DNA of 64,000 nucleotides from Filimonas zeae. GTDB taxonomy: Bacteria > Bacteroidota > Bacteroidia > Chitinophagales > Chitinophagaceae. The stretch lies in NCBI RefSeq assembly GCF_014641615.1, contig NZ_BMIB01000003.1:186001-250000 (forward strand), given 5' to 3'. A model generated the notes under the pieces. The model ran no database searches and had not been told where the DNA came from. It worked only from the letters and a program-made list of their open reading frames with translations. Positions 1 to 9,584 of this stretch are shown here, in pieces (position 1 is the first letter of the stretch; each line of letters opens with the position of its first letter). The position numbers and the translations under genes are program-made.

Positions 1-3000
1 CGCCCAGCTGGCCTTGTGCCCTTGAGCTGAAGTAATCAATGCTGTAGGGTTTACCCGGATTGCTGAAATTGAATACCGGATATTCTCCTTCGTTCTGTTT
101 GGGGGGAAACAGGGAAGGGGTAAGGCCCACGCTGCTGGTTGAATTAAAAGTGTTGGGTGAGAAATATTGTATACCCCACTCCTTATACAGGAGGTTGGTA
201 AGGTTCATAATATCTACTGTAATAGTAATGTAGCGGGCTTTGTTTTTGCTGATGAACAGGTCGTGTGCCAGGTGCAGATCGGCCTGTACGTTCCATGGGG
301 TACGTGCCATATTGCGTTCTGTAAACCGGCCTCTTCTGCCGCTCAGGTATTTATTGCCATCAATAAACTGATTGAAGTTTTCGGCCTGTTGTGCAGCGGT
401 GGCAAATGCTTCATCTTTAAAATAGCGGATGGCTTCGTCTTTCAACGGAATATAAGCCAGTGATACCTGTTGCGATAAGCCTTGTATGCTGTTGTTAACA
501 ATACCATACGTAAAAGGGCTGCCGCTTTGTGCGCTCAGCAGCAGGGAAATGTTGGTGCGTCCACTTTCTTTCCACTGCATGGTATAACTGATGTTGCCTA
601 CCACGCGGTGGCGTATATCAAAGTTACTGTTGGCCAGGCCGGGGTTATTGGGTATCAGCGCCTGGTTCAGCTGCCAGTTACTTTCCATGGAGTTACGAAC
701 GCCGTTGCTAAGGTCTTTGCTTTGGCCGTAGGTATACGCCAGGCTAACGTTCCATGCTTTAAAGGTTCTGTTGGCAGAAGCGGTAAGGCTGTAACGGTAA
801 CCCTCGCTGGTATTGCTGAGCAGGTAGATGTTAGAAAAACGTGCGTCTACCGTGCCGCTGTAAACCGGATGCTGGTGGTTACGGTCGTAACCATACCAGT
901 TGGCCTGGTCGCGGGTGTTCAGCTGCTGAAACAGCACGTCTTTCATGGTTTTGGTGTACATACCTTCCACACTCATTTTCCAGCCGGAGAGGGTGGTGTA
1001 ATCCAGTGCCACACTGCCACGCATTACCTTAGGCAGTACAAAATTGTTATCTACCAGGTCAACCTGCGTTTTACCGCTGTTGGGGTTATTGGTTACCGTA
1101 CCGTTTTGCGCTACAAAACCTGCTATGCCATTGGAGTTGGGGCGTATAGCATCGCTGCCGGGTGCAAATGGTTTCTGATCGGCACGCTGGTCAAATGCAC
1201 CAAAAGTATTGCCGGTGTTGTAGTAAGCGTAAGCCAGCCATGCAAAAGGAATTCGGCCGGTAAATACACCCACACCGCCACGCAGCACCAGACTCTGATC
1301 GCCCAGAATGTTATAACGGAAACCTACACGCGGAGAAATCTGTGGTTTGTTCAGAAAGCGGTTGTTCAGGCGTTTGAGCGGGGTATAGGTATACGTGTTA
1401 CCAAAGTCAGGATCAGCCCATACATCCTGTACCTTTTCTGTTAAAGAAGGCATGGTGGGCAGGTGCGTCATATCAGCCCGTAAGCCTGGCACCACCTGCA
1501 GCTTATCTGAAAGGCGTATTTCATCCTGAATGTATAAGCTATACATGTTTACCTTAAAGCTGGCCGCAGGGTTATTCAGCAGATAATCACGGCTGTTATC
1601 GCCATAATGGTAGCTACCCCGTACGCGGTAAGGGTTGTTGTTTACAAAATCTTCAATGCTCAGGTAGTCCACACGGCCATTCCAGCCGTTTACAAAGCCA
1701 TACCGTATTTTATACAGCTCGTTGTGTGTACCTATCAGCAGCTTGTGTTTGCCCAGGTTTACATTTACGTTGGCGGTAAACTCCCAGGTTTGCTGCTTCA
1801 TGTTAAATATGCTGGCTTCCCGGTCGGTACCCAGGTAAATGGTAGTACCTGGTGTACGGCCCATAATCTGCACCTGTGGCAGGGAAGGGTCGCTTAAAGG
1901 GTTACGACGGTCGTTTACTACCGTAAAACCGGCTACCACATTACTGGTTACGCGGTTGCTCAGCTTGCTTTTCAGTTCAGCTACGGTGCTGCTCTGGTTG
2001 TTCTCCTGTTCAAAAGCCATGCTGCTGAAACGGAAGTCCTGCTGGTCGCGGTCCATATGACTGGCCTTGCTGAAGATGGTATTGTTGCGTACAGAAAGCT
2101 GATGACGGTCGTTGATGTTCCAGTCGGCGCGGTTAAAAAACTTTTGCGACTTAGACCAGTTCAGAAAATCGCCTGCCGTACCTGCATCGAAAATAGCGCC
2201 ATAGCGGCCTTTCACGGCATCGCTGATGGTATTGGCATCGGCTACGCTGAGTATATGTGCGGTTTCAGGAGTGCCTGCCACCAGTTGCGCCGGGTCTTTT
2301 CTTTCCGTAATCTCGGCGTTGGTAAAAAAGAACAGCTTGTTTTTCAAAATCGGAAAACCTACACGAAAGCCTGCCTGATAATCATGGAAATCACTTTTCA
2401 TTTTACCCAGCTGGCCTGTTTTGTCTTTACCGGTGATGGTGGCGTTGCGGCCATAGCCGTATACCGATCCGGTTACGGTGTTAGAGCCGCTGCGGGTAAC
2501 CGCGTTTACCGAGCCGCCGGTAAAGTTACCAATCTTAACATCGTAAGGGGCCAGATATATCTGCATGGTTTCAATAGCATCCAGCGATATGGGGTTGGTA
2601 CGCGTGCTGCTGCCCGCCATACCGGAGGTACCTGTTTGCCCGCCCAGTGAAGGGCTGAACCCGATAGCATCGTTGTTAATAGCACCATCTATGGTAACGT
2701 TGTTATAACGGAAGTTGGTACCGCCAAAGCTGTTGTCTTTGGTAGCCTGCGGTGTTAACCGGGTTATATCGGTAATGCTGCGGCTAACAGTAGGGGTGTT
2801 GCGTACCTGGGCAATACTGATGTTTTTACCAGCACCGTAACCATCTGCCTGGTTACGGGTGGCACGGGTAGCCACTACTATGTTTTCCAGTTGTTTTACA
2901 GCATCTTTCAGCTGCAGATCCAGCTGTTGGTTGCCACCCAGTGTTACCGCCAGGTTTTCCCTTTTCTCTTCTGCCTTACCCAGCAGTACTGCTGTAAGGG

Positions 3001-3244
3001 TATAGGGCGAGCCGGGTTTCAGGTTGTTGAGAAAGTAATATCCGTTTTTATCTGCTACTACACTATAACGGGTGCCGGAAGGAATATGCAGGGCGGTAAT
3101 GGTGGCACCTGCCAGCGGTTTTTTATTTTCATCGGAAACGGTACCGCCAATAGAGCCGGTAGTTTCCTGCGAAAAAGAGGCTGTAAATGCCAGTAGTAAG
3201 GCAAACAGCATCCCCATTCGTTTACAAAGCTGTTGAACGATCAT
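1..3244 (-). CDS. Oar-type TonB-dependent receptor, 3' end cut by window edge
   Basis: About 1081 codons are visible with no stop before base 1. The start (ATG at 3244) is followed by a signal peptide ending near residue 26 (FSQ/E), a carboxypeptidase-regulatory-like domain at about 30-105 (GGTVSDENKKPLAGATI), a plug domain at about 120-240, and long barrel sequence rich in alternating aromatic residues. The plug stretch reading YDVKIGNFTGGSVNAVTRSG is typical of Oar-like receptors. The family sits in the outer membrane and is thought to import or display substrates using TonB energy; the substrate is unknown. It lies 32 bp after a FAS1 lipoprotein gene and is the last visible gene of the sigma/FecR/FAS1 run. 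Assignment to the TonB receptor superfamily is firm; the Oar subtype is likely. Confidence 0.93.
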   Translation of the reverse strand, partial: MIVQQLCKRMGMLFALLLAFTASFSQETTGSIGGTVSDENKKPLAGATITALHIPSGTRYSVVADKNGYYFLNNLKPGSPYTLTAVLLGKAEEKRENLAVTLGGNQQLDLQLKDAVKQLENIVVATRATRNQADGYGAGKNISIAQVRNTPTVSRSITDITRLTPQATKDNSFGGTNFRYNNVTIDGAINNDAIGFSPSLGGQTGTSGMAGSSTRTNPISLDAIETMQIYLAPYDVKIGNFTGGSVNAVTRSGSNTVTGSVYGYGRNATITGKDKTGQLGKMKSDFHDYQAGFRVGFPILKNKLFFFTNAEITERKDPAQLVAGTPETAHILSVADANTISDAVKGRYGAIFDAGTAGDFLNWSKSQKFFNRADWNINDRHQLSVRNNTIFSKASHMDRDQQDFRFSSMAFEQENNQSSTVAELKSKLSNRVTSNVVAGFTVVNDRRNPLSDPSLPQVQIMGRTPGTTIYLGTDREASIFNMKQQTWEFTANVNVNLGKHKLLIGTHNELYKIRYGFVNGWNGRVDYLSIEDFVNNNPYRVRGSYHYGDNSRDYLLNNPAASFKVNMYSLYIQDEIRLSDKLQVVPGLRADMTHLPTMPSLTEKVQDVWADPDFGNTYTYTPLKRLNNRFLNKPQISPRVGFRYNILGDQSLVLRGGVGVFTGRIPFAWLAYAYYNTGNTFGAFDQRADQKPFAPGSDAIRPNSNGIAGFVAQNGTVTNNPNSGKTQVDLVDNNFVLPKVMRGSVALDYTTLSGWKMSVEGMYTKTMKDVLFQQLNTRDQANWYGYDRNHQHPVYSGTVDARFSNIYLLSNTSEGYRYSLTASANRTFKAWNVSLAYTYGQSKDLSNGVRNSMESNWQLNQALIPNNPGLANSNFDIRHRVVGNISYTMQWKESGRTNISLLLSAQSGSPFTYGIVNNSIQGLSQQVSLAYIPLKDEAIRYFKDEAFATAAQQAENFNQFIDGNKYLSGRRGRFTERNMARTPWNVQADLHLAHDLFISKNKARYITITVDIMNLTNLLYKEWGIQYFSPNTFNSTSSVGLTPSLFPPKQNEGEYPVFNFSNPGKPYSIDYFSSRAQGQLG

Positions 3245-3276
3245 ATAATTATTTCTTTTTAGTAACCCTTAATGTT

Positions 3277-4251
3277 CTATGGCCGCAGCACCTGGTTAAT
3301 GATATGAACCACGCCGTTGCCTGCCAGAATATCTGTGGCTGAAGTGGAAGCATTGGAACTATTTGCGGCCCCCCGCAGATTAATACCGGTAAAGCTGTTG
3401 GGTACATTACTCTGCGATAAAATATTCACGGTAAGTGCGTTGCCATTGTGCATGGTTTCGGAAATGCTGGTTTCCCCTTCTCCGGCACGGATAAAATAAT
3501 CCTGTGCAAAGTTTCTGCCGGGTGCCAGGTGATATTTTACCCACGCAGCCAGTACTGTGGCATCTGCTGCATTTACCGCCTCCATATCTGCATAGCCGTA
3601 TGCCCGCATGGCAGCATTGTCCGGCGCAAATACCGTGAAAGCTCCGGTTTGTAATGCTGCCAATACACCGGAACGTACCAGGGCCTGGTGAAACAGCGTA
3701 AGATTAGCCTGGGAAGCTATGGCCAGGTCGGTAGTTTTATAGCTCATGGGGCGCAGCACTTTGTCTATAACCTGTACTTTACCATTTGTAGCTTGAATAT
3801 CCGTTCTTAATAAGCGGGCACCATTGATGGTAGTAAGGGTATCGCCTTTTTTCACTACACGGCTCACATATACATCTGCCCCTGCCAGTGAAGGGAATGC
3901 TTTGTTTAGTTGCAGCGGTAAGCTTTTTATGGAAATATCTCCTTTCAGCAGCAGATAATGCGTTTGCGCATAGGTTTGCGCAAAAGGCGCTGCATATAAC
4001 GCAGCTGTAGTACTGTAACCAAGTGCTTTATAAGCATCGTCCGAAGGTGAAAGGGCAGTGAACGGTCCCGCTTCTTTCATGTTGGCTTCAAGACCGGTGC
4101 GGCGCAGGGCAGCACTAAAATAAGAGAGGTTAAAGTTGTCAGCTACCACATAAGCTACTGTGCCACGGTTGGCAGCTATACCGGAATCTTCTTTTTTACA
4201 GGAAGCCAGCCATATGCCTCCTGCAAGTATGATATAATATGATTTTCGCAT
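3277..4251 (-). CDS. Fasciclin (FAS1) domain lipoprotein, two domains
   Basis: 324 aa. The N-terminus has a lipobox (WLASC) with the lipidated Cys near residue 18, followed by KKED, a charged stretch like the surface-export signals of Bacteroidota lipoproteins. Two FAS1 repeats follow: the first at about 30-170 (ALSPSDDAYKALGY, ending GKVQVIDKVLRP) and the second at about 180-324 (TVFAPDNAAMRAYGY, ending NGVVHIINQVLRP). FAS1 domains act in adhesion or small-ligand and protein binding. It is third of three consecutive FAS1 genes, 10 bp from the previous one. The FAS1 calls are clear; ligand and surface location are inference. Confidence 0.92.
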   Translation of the reverse strand: MRKSYYIILAGGIWLASCKKEDSGIAANRGTVAYVVADNFNLSYFSAALRRTGLEANMKEAGPFTALSPSDDAYKALGYSTTAALYAAPFAQTYAQTHYLLLKGDISIKSLPLQLNKAFPSLAGADVYVSRVVKKGDTLTTINGARLLRTDIQATNGKVQVIDKVLRPMSYKTTDLAIASQANLTLFHQALVRSGVLAALQTGAFTVFAPDNAAMRAYGYADMEAVNAADATVLAAWVKYHLAPGRNFAQDYFIRAGEGETSISETMHNGNALTVNILSQSNVPNSFTGINLRGAANSSNASTSATDILAGNGVVHIINQVLRP

Positions 4252-4261
4252 TCTTCTGGAT

Positions 4262-5566
4262 TTAGAATTTAAAAGAACCTGGTATAATCAGCCTGTCTAC
4301 CACATGAACCGGGCCTTGCAGGGTCATGCGATCGGCCTCTGTGATAGTGGCGGCAGGCGTTTCGCTATCTATGCCATTTACGGTAATAGCGCTTGCACCA
4401 GTACGGTCAAAGGTCAGATTCAGTTTTTTATCTGAACCACCACCTGCATTAAGATTGTAATTGCCCAGCAGGGTGTTGTTTAGTATATCACTGTGGAATA
4501 CTGTGTTGGCTGGTGTTGGGGTGCTTATGATACGAACGCCTGTAACGTACCAGTTGTCATCAAACGGCATGTCCATTTCTGCGGCTGCCGGCATATGCAG
4601 ATGCAGCATAGAATCCAGTGTAGGCTTGCCTTCATATGCCTCTGCATAATTGAAACGATTATTCAGCGTTTCCAGCTGTGCAGCGTTGAAAATACCGGCT
4701 TTGTGAAAGGCCTCATCGGTAGGTGCGAATAGCGTATTCCGCATCAATTGATTGGCTACATTGGGTATCCAACCGGCATAGTATTTTTTTGTATCCAGCT
4801 GGAAGGAAGGATCCACCGCGTCGTACACTATCCAATACCCGCCCCACATGTTAAAATTAGCTTCGTAGGAGGCACTTATCAGATCTAATGCTTTCAGAAA
4901 CAGAGAGAATCTGCCATCCGCTTCCAGCCATTGCTTCATTTGGTGGCGGGGCATCTCCAATACCTGGTTTACCGGTAGTACCCATCCGCGTACAATTTTT
5001 GCAGTATTACCCAGGGTAAGCCTTTTGCCATCTACCATCAAATCGTTACCGGCCATTTGCACAGCATGCCTGTAACTATATATTTCTGTGCCTTTGAAGG
5101 TTGCTCCGGGCACACTCTTACTTAGGCCCACTGCCAGGCTTGCATCCTGCAACAGGCTTTTGGCAAATTGCAGGGGTACGCCCTGGCGCAGCAATGTAGG
5201 GTCTAAATTGCCAATCAATGTGTGGTACATCAACAGTGTATCCAGCTCACTGGTGGTAGCCGCAGCTATACGGTCGGCGGTATAACCTGCTGCCGTAAGG
5301 GCAGTATTGTCCGGTGCCAGCACGGAGATAGTAGCGGTGGAAAATTTCTGAGATAGTATGGTTTCTATATTGCTTTTTTTCCAGGCCTGTATCCATAAAG
5401 AATGAGAGGAGGGAGACAAAGCGGCAATTATAGAAGGAATGGAATCTGTGGGAATGGTATTTCCCTGCGGCTCGGGCATAAACTCCTCCTTCCGGCAGGA
5501 AGCCAGTGCCAGTGCTATGCATGTGAGCCGGCACCAACCCCTTACAGTATGTATTAAGCGGTTCAT
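4262..5566 (-). CDS. Fasciclin (FAS1) domain lipoprotein, larger member
   Basis: 434 aa, the longest of three adjacent FAS1 lipoproteins. A lipobox (ALASC) precedes RKEEF. The first FAS1 domain lies at about 45-210 (SVLAPDNTALTAAGY), the second at about 215-434 (TLFAPTDEAFHKAGI, ending GPVHVVDRLIIPG). The second domain carries extra sequence between its first strand and the APTDEAF motif (a Trp/Tyr-rich stretch near residues 240-275), which accounts for the greater length. The gene starts 17 bp after the upstream FAS1 gene stops. It is probably an outer-membrane-anchored binding or adhesion protein; the ligand cannot be read from sequence. Confidence 0.9.
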   Translation of the reverse strand: MNRLIHTVRGWCRLTCIALALASCRKEEFMPEPQGNTIPTDSIPSIIAALSPSSHSLWIQAWKKSNIETILSQKFSTATISVLAPDNTALTAAGYTADRIAAATTSELDTLLMYHTLIGNLDPTLLRQGVPLQFAKSLLQDASLAVGLSKSVPGATFKGTEIYSYRHAVQMAGNDLMVDGKRLTLGNTAKIVRGWVLPVNQVLEMPRHQMKQWLEADGRFSLFLKALDLISASYEANFNMWGGYWIVYDAVDPSFQLDTKKYYAGWIPNVANQLMRNTLFAPTDEAFHKAGIFNAAQLETLNNRFNYAEAYEGKPTLDSMLHLHMPAAAEMDMPFDDNWYVTGVRIISTPTPANTVFHSDILNNTLLGNYNLNAGGGSDKKLNLTFDRTGASAITVNGIDSETPAATITEADRMTLQGPVHVVDRLIIPGSFKF

Positions 5567-5583
5567 ATATCAGTTATTTGTTC

Positions 5584-6633
5584 TTATTTTTTTGCTTGTG
5601 AAGGTTTTACCAGCAGTATATTCATATCATGTACTACGCCGTTGGTACATAAGTAATCCAGCTTGAACGCAGGCCCAAAATCGCCCAGTGCCTGTGGGGT
5701 GGATGTGCCTGGATTGGTGCGTGAGATAAAGAACTTCAACTCACTTTTTCCTACTCCTGAGCAATACTCCTCATCGCCCTCAATAGGTATGCGGAAATAA
5801 GCAGAGTTATAATAGTATTGTCCCGAACCTTGCGGGGCCTCCAATACCCTCAGATGCGACCAGGGTATTTTTGCACGGAACAGATAGCAACCCAGGAATC
5901 TTTTATGATACTCCTCGGGATTCATGGCTTCAATATCCTGCAGGCTGATGTTGTTGGTATCAAACACGCTGTTGGGTACAGCCATCACCGTCCACTGCGA
6001 TCCCTGCTGCAACTGTGGCCAGTAACCAAAACGTTTGAGTGCGGCGGTGAATAGGCTGTATTCAGGTCTTGATTCCAGCACATCGGTTACTTTACCGGTA
6101 CTATATTTAATGGCTTTCTCCAGTACATGCAGTACTCCGTTAGATACTACCACATCGCGGCGGCTTACCCTGGCGCCACCTGCATAAAAGTAGGTTCCCG
6201 GTTCGGTTGAACCCAGTTTAAGATCTACCCCCAATGGCAAACCCGCCAGGTTGGTATAAAAGTTATCCGCTGTTTTATCCGGCACATCTGCTGTATATAA
6301 ACGGCGGGGCAGTATATGATACCGCAACATCATTTTTAAACTGTCTCTGTTCAGCAGGGCAAAATCTGCGGCCTGTGTTACGCCCAGGACATTAAATGCG
6401 GTGTTGGAAGGTGCAAACACGGTAAACGGCCCTGCGGCAGTACGCAGTGTATCTGCCAGCCCGGTATATTCCAGCCCGGCGGCAAACAAACTGAGATCAT
6501 AGTTGTTGGCTGCAAAATCAACCAGATTGCTATAATTTTCCGATGGTTTAAATACTTCCAGATCGTCATGCGTACAGGCATTGCCAAATGTGAGCAGGCC
6601 GCACGCCAAAAAATATTTTATTAAATTTTTCAT
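5584..6633 (-). CDS. Fasciclin (FAS1) domain lipoprotein, first of three
   Basis: 349 aa. The signal peptide ends at a lipobox (FGNAC) with the Cys near residue 20, then THDDLE, an acidic stretch. The first FAS1 domain (about 35-175) has the motif TVFAPSNTAFNVLG and ends NGVLHVLEKAIK; the second (about 180-345) is more diverged (TVMAVPNSVFDTN) and ends NGVVHDMNILLV. It lies 19 bp after the lipoprotein gene at 6653-7861 and 17 bp before the next FAS1 gene, so the run is probably one transcript. The three paralogues differ widely outside the FAS1 motifs, so the duplication is old. Confidence 0.91.
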   Translation of the reverse strand: MKNLIKYFLACGLLTFGNACTHDDLEVFKPSENYSNLVDFAANNYDLSLFAAGLEYTGLADTLRTAAGPFTVFAPSNTAFNVLGVTQAADFALLNRDSLKMMLRYHILPRRLYTADVPDKTADNFYTNLAGLPLGVDLKLGSTEPGTYFYAGGARVSRRDVVVSNGVLHVLEKAIKYSTGKVTDVLESRPEYSLFTAALKRFGYWPQLQQGSQWTVMAVPNSVFDTNNISLQDIEAMNPEEYHKRFLGCYLFRAKIPWSHLRVLEAPQGSGQYYYNSAYFRIPIEGDEEYCSGVGKSELKFFISRTNPGTSTPQALGDFGPAFKLDYLCTNGVVHDMNILLVKPSQAKK

Positions 6634-6652
6634 ATATCACTTTTCCGGATCA

Positions 6653-7861
6653 TTAATAAACAGGGGGCGCATATTTGCGCTGAATGGTCATTAAATACAT
6701 GCGTCCATTGATAAACTCCAGCGAATTCACCGATCCGAAAGAACGGGGATTATCTACGCCGGAATGCACATTCAGTACCATATTGGGCATGTATTCATTG
6801 GCGCGGTGGCTGAGGTTGTACAGAGAATCTTTAAACATTACCTGTCCAAACTCACCGGCTTTATAGTCTATACCAAATCTTACATTAAGGGTGGGCAGTA
6901 CGCTTGCATACCTGAAGTCTACGCCGGGGTTTATACCCGGTTTTACAAACTGAATAATCTGCCAGGCTTTGGTGGTAATGCCATTGTTGGCTTTATCTCT
7001 GAAAATGGGAAAGGAGGCATAGGGCGTTACCATGGGGTTGTTCACCGTCCAATGCATGGTTCCTGCAAACTGGTAAGCATACTCATTAATCAATGAATCT
7101 TTTTCTGATATATGCGATATGTATATATGCATGTCATCTTTCAAGCCAAACCGGTGCGGCATGTTTGCTATATCCAGGCTATTCAGGTCTTTTTCGCTTT
7201 CATCTGCCTGCAGATAGCCTTTGCCACTAAGGTTGTAAAAGTTGATGTATACCAGTGAATCATAAAACGCCTGTTTGTAGAAGTTTTCCTGCCTTACATA
7301 CAACGCATGTTTGCGGGCTAAAAAATCTTCCAGCAGTACATGCAGCGTGTATACTTCTTTCTCCTTCAGTTCAATAGTGGTATCTAAGGCTATATTACTT
7401 CTCAGGTCTTCCTGCAGCTGAAAAAACGGCACTTCGCTTACCGGGCGGTATATAAATACAAAACGGTGTTTGCCGGCAGATATCTGCGCCCAGTTGGTTA
7501 AATCAAAGCCGTTTAATACAGGCCCGGCAGGTACCAGTTCTTTACCGGGGTATTCCGGGTTAAACTTAGAAGTGCTTAAGCCCACATGCGCAGGGTTGGG
7601 GGCAGCGTATACGCCCCTTTTATTCAGAAAATCGCTTACGGTAGCGCCGCCTGTAATTTTACCTTTCTCATCCATTACAGGGTCAATGAACATACAGAAG
7701 AAAGGACGCGGACGCTTGTTAAGTATGCCCTGTGGTTCGGTAAGGTTATTGAATACCCTGATATAAGCAGGGTTACTTACCGTGCGGTATTCTACTTTCC
7801 GGCACGATGCCAGTGCACCCGTGCAAAGTAGTAATAGTAATAATGTATTTATCCTGTTCAT
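6653..7861 (-). CDS. Lipoprotein of unknown function in the FAS1 operon
   Basis: 402 aa with a signal peptide and lipobox (ALASC, Cys near residue 20) followed by RKVEY. The early mature region (PAYIRVFNNLTEPQG) resembles the start of DUF4397 domains, but no full domain could be assigned. The rest is a beta-rich extracellular-type sequence with many Tyr, Phe and Asn residues. Its ATG overlaps the stop of the upstream gene by one base (TAATG), so the two are probably translationally coupled and made in matched amounts. Function unknown; a surface lipoprotein working with its DUF4397-like partner is the simplest reading. Confidence 0.8.
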   Translation of the reverse strand: MNRINTLLLLLLCTGALASCRKVEYRTVSNPAYIRVFNNLTEPQGILNKRPRPFFCMFIDPVMDEKGKITGGATVSDFLNKRGVYAAPNPAHVGLSTSKFNPEYPGKELVPAGPVLNGFDLTNWAQISAGKHRFVFIYRPVSEVPFFQLQEDLRSNIALDTTIELKEKEVYTLHVLLEDFLARKHALYVRQENFYKQAFYDSLVYINFYNLSGKGYLQADESEKDLNSLDIANMPHRFGLKDDMHIYISHISEKDSLINEYAYQFAGTMHWTVNNPMVTPYASFPIFRDKANNGITTKAWQIIQFVKPGINPGVDFRYASVLPTLNVRFGIDYKAGEFGQVMFKDSLYNLSHRANEYMPNMVLNVHSGVDNPRSFGSVNSLEFINGRMYLMTIQRKYAPPVY

Positions 7862-9573
7862 TATTTAGTATGCTTTATAATCATCAGTCTGGCTTTCTTT
7901 TCAGGCGCGGCTCCGGCGGCAGTGGTACCCACTAATGCCATGGAATACACGCCTGGCTCCATGTAGGGCAGCATTCTGGATGCGTGGGTATATAGTTGAG
8001 GCCGTGCTATAAATGCAGTACTTGTTACCACAGGTATATCGGCTATCCAGGTACCCGGTACTACGCCCGGAGCGGAACGGAATACCATAAACGAGTAGGG
8101 TGTATTGGTGCTCATACCCAGGCTGAGAAGCGGCTGAGCTATGGGTACAATGCCCGGCTGCAGATTTTGCGGGGAGGTTGCACCATACGGTTGGCCGTCT
8201 TTACCGGTAATACTGATAAAGGGTTCATTGCTGAAATTCATAAAACGTATATCCAGTGGTATTTTTTTGCTTCTTCCGGCCAGACTTCCATCATCGCCTG
8301 AGTTGTCTGCATTCCACGAGCCGCTGAGGTTATTACTTACTACCAAAGCGCTGGCGTTACCATCTTTTCCTGGCGCAGCCCATATACTGAAATGATCGCC
8401 GGCAAGCAGGTTGGCAGTGGTGCTGGCCAACTGTGTGCCATTGGCTGATTTTACTTCAAACAAATGGTGTCCTGCTATAATGGCACCGGCTTCGCTGGCC
8501 TGGGTATAAGCGGCGGTACCGCCAGATGGAGCGCCGTCTATGTATAGTTGCAGATCGCCTTCGCTCCATGCATTTACCAGCTGTACCCTTCCATAAGTGC
8601 GGTTGGCCGGTGCAGCAATATCTTCTATAATACGGATGCAGTTTTGCCGGGTATCTATATCTTCCTTCTGGCTGTTATAGGTTACAGTAGCAGGATGAAT
8701 GACAATAGTGTATATGCCGCCCGGCTGGTAGGTTTGTATAGGAACATAGGTTAACCCGATACTCTCTACTGTCTGGTTCAGCAGCGAAAATACCATAGTG
8801 GAAGTATTTACGTCCATCAGCCTGGCGTTTTCACCGGAAGGGCCACCAACGGCAGGTACCTGTATGCCCATGTTGTTCAGTACTTTCAGTTGATAGGTGC
8901 CATAGGGTATTTCAATATAGGGTGATACACCTTCCACTGCTATGTCTGATGTAGCGGTATGTACAGGAGTGCCATCTGCCCATGTAAGCGTCATATTGCC
9001 TTCCAGGCTTTCCATAGGGCTGTTCTGTACTTTGCCGGAAAGGTTGATAATTCTTACTTTACAATAGTCCGGCCGCGAAGGTGCTGTAATATCTCTGGGC
9101 ACAGCCTTCCATTCCGGCAATCCTTCTACATAGAATTTGTCTTGCAGCAAATAATAGTCTATTGCTTCGTTGCTGTTTTCATTCACATTTATCGTTACCC
9201 CTGTCTGAGGTGAAGGATTATAGTTGGCCGCTTCTGTATATATGCTGGCTTCTCCTTTTTCGTTAAAAACGGCTTTGGGTATATTCCAGATAGTACCCAA
9301 ACGGCCGTTATCCGGAAAATATTTGGTAGCAGGATATTTTTTAGCGTCATTCGGATGCAGAATGGTATAATTGGTAAGTGTGTCGCCATTTACCTGTACC
9401 TGGTTAAAATCGCCAAGGTTTACCAGGCGCATCAGCGTATTGCCACGGGCATCGGTTACAGGCCGGTAATCGCTTTTGGGCGACAGCTTTTCTTTGGTGC
9501 AGGAGCCCAGCAACAGCATTGCCGGCAGCACCCCGTACACAGCCCGTTTTAAAAATAATGTATAGCTATTCAT
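7861..9573 (-). CDS. DUF4397-like lipoprotein
   Basis: 570 aa. A lipobox (LLGSC) is followed by TKEK. The chain appears to hold several immunoglobulin-like or DUF4397-like beta units; the clearest is at about 330-415 (VQLVNAWSEGDLQLYIDG, then AGHHLFEVKSANGTQL). DUF4397 proteins are secreted beta-rich proteins of unknown role. The gene lies 11 bp after the STN TonB receptor and overlaps the next gene by one base. Its position directly after the receptor is where SusD normally sits, so it could be a partner lipoprotein for that receptor; this is inference, as there is no SusD-like sequence in it. Confidence 0.82.
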   Translation of the reverse strand: MNSYTLFLKRAVYGVLPAMLLLGSCTKEKLSPKSDYRPVTDARGNTLMRLVNLGDFNQVQVNGDTLTNYTILHPNDAKKYPATKYFPDNGRLGTIWNIPKAVFNEKGEASIYTEAANYNPSPQTGVTINVNENSNEAIDYYLLQDKFYVEGLPEWKAVPRDITAPSRPDYCKVRIINLSGKVQNSPMESLEGNMTLTWADGTPVHTATSDIAVEGVSPYIEIPYGTYQLKVLNNMGIQVPAVGGPSGENARLMDVNTSTMVFSLLNQTVESIGLTYVPIQTYQPGGIYTIVIHPATVTYNSQKEDIDTRQNCIRIIEDIAAPANRTYGRVQLVNAWSEGDLQLYIDGAPSGGTAAYTQASEAGAIIAGHHLFEVKSANGTQLASTTANLLAGDHFSIWAAPGKDGNASALVVSNNLSGSWNADNSGDDGSLAGRSKKIPLDIRFMNFSNEPFISITGKDGQPYGATSPQNLQPGIVPIAQPLLSLGMSTNTPYSFMVFRSAPGVVPGTWIADIPVVTSTAFIARPQLYTHASRMLPYMEPGVYSMALVGTTAAGAAPEKKARLMIIKHTK

Positions 9574-9584
9574 GGATATAATAG

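Noticed and set aside
482..1444. 320-codon plus-strand open frame
   Set aside because: It lies fully antisense to the Oar-type receptor gene, has no recognisable domain, and its composition is that of a shadow frame.
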